Source of the DNA: JANLUX01 sp031409815
GTDB lineage: Bacteria > Bacteroidota > Bacteroidia > AKYH767-A > OLB10
Assembly (NCBI GenBank): GCA_031409815.1
Contig: JANNXV010000148.1
Location: 1 to 6,118 of the forward strand
Direction of reading: 5' to 3'
Length of the DNA: 6,118 nucleotides
Part shown: positions 5,625-6,118 of the stretch, piece after piece
How the letters are laid out: each line of letters begins with the position of its first letter
Numbering within the stretch: position 1 is the first letter of the stretch
Position numbers and translations under genes: made by a program
The notes under the pieces: generated by a model
The model's input: the letters and a program-made list of their open reading frames with translations, nothing else
Database searches by the model: none
Told to the model about the DNA's origin: nothing

Positions 5625-6118
5625 ATGCGACAACTGAAGATTTCAAAAAACATTACCAACCGCGAAGACCTCTCATTAGAAAAGTATCTTTCAGACATCA
5701 GCAAAGAAAAATTAATTACTGCCGAAGAAGAAGTGGCGCTTGCCATGCGCATTCGAGAAGGTGACCAGGCGGCTTTAGATCAACTTACCAGAGCCAATTT
5801 GCGTTTTGTTGTATCGGTTGCAAAGCAGTATCAAAATCAGGGTCTCACTTTGCCTGATTTAATTAACGAAGGAAATCTTGGTTTGATAAAAGCAGCAGCA
5901 CGCTTTGACGAAAAGAGAGGATTCAAATTTATTTCTTACGCAGTATGGTGGATCCGTCAGGGAATATTACAAGCAATAGCTGAGCAGTCGCGTATAGTTC
6001 GGTTGCCTTTGAACCAAGTGGGATCATTAAATAAAATCGGAAAAGTTTTTAGTCAGTTAGAACAGGAATATGAACGCGAACCTACCCAACAAGAAATTGC
6101 TGAGAACTCTGAGTTGCC
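5625..6118 (+). CDS. rpoD: Primary sigma factor of RNA polymerase (RpoD/SigA, Bacteroidota type), C-terminus cut by window edge
   Basis: The frame is open from ATG 5625 to the right edge, giving 164 residues and a partial codon. It opens MRQLKISKNITNRE and contains the short region 1.2 (SLEKYLSDISKEKLITAEEE), then region 2 with ANLRFVVSVAKQYQNQG (2.1), LPDLINEGNLGLIKAAARFD (2.2), and the promoter-melting/-10-recognition segment RGFKFISYAVWWIRQGILQ (2.3-2.4). Region 3 begins with EQSRIVRLPLNQVGSLNKI. This is the sigma-70 group 1 layout without the long acidic region 1.1 of E. coli RpoD, as in the roughly 290-aa housekeeping sigma factors of Bacteroidota, so about 120 residues (rest of region 3 and region 4) should lie beyond the edge. 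It directs RNA polymerase to TTTG/TANNTTTG promoters, the type proposed for its own gene. It starts 208 bases after the htrA terminator and is probably a separate transcript. There is no Shine-Dalgarno, as is usual for the phylum. Confidence 0.95.
   Translation, partial: MRQLKISKNITNREDLSLEKYLSDISKEKLITAEEEVALAMRIREGDQAALDQLTRANLRFVVSVAKQYQNQGLTLPDLINEGNLGLIKAAARFDEKRGFKFISYAVWWIRQGILQAIAEQSRIVRLPLNQVGSLNKIGKVFSQLEQEYEREPTQQEIAENSEL

Overview
The window fits an AT-rich chromosomal segment of a Bacteroidota bacterium, probably near the Chitinophagaceae/Sphingobacteriia side, although the exact clade is inferred. Three things point there. The partial gene at the right end reads as the short Bacteroidota-type primary sigma factor, starting MRQLKISKNITNRE. 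Start codons lack Shine-Dalgarno sequences and have A/T-rich leaders instead. Two upstream regions carry the Bacteroidota -7 motif TANNTTTG.

Left half, minus strand (read right to left): dapF (diaminopimelate epimerase), a RimJ/RimL-like GNAT acetyltransferase, and a secreted heptaheme cytochrome c with C-terminal TPR repeats. Both junctions are 4-base ATGA start/stop overlaps, so the three genes almost certainly form one translationally coupled operon. After the cytochrome stop comes a palindromic element with an 11-bp stem. Beyond it lies a small GIY-YIG endonuclease-like gene that runs off the left edge and has Asn in place of the second signature Tyr.

Right half, plus strand: a 196-bp divergent intergenic region separates dapF from a DegP/HtrA-type periplasmic serine protease with an intact His-Asp-Ser triad and two PDZ domains. 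A strong intrinsic terminator follows it, with a 10-bp stem and a GCAA tetraloop. An AT-rich spacer then carries a candidate promoter for the primary sigma factor gene, which is cut by the right edge.

Most of the window is housekeeping: cell-wall/lysine biosynthesis, envelope protein quality control and basal transcription. The least understood gene is the heptaheme-TPR cytochrome, a multiheme protein whose substrate cannot be read from sequence, sitting in a coupled operon with dapF. I see no CRISPR array, insertion sequence, tRNA, rRNA or prophage gene, and no demonstrable new multi-gene system. No gene-free stretch exceeds 300 bases.
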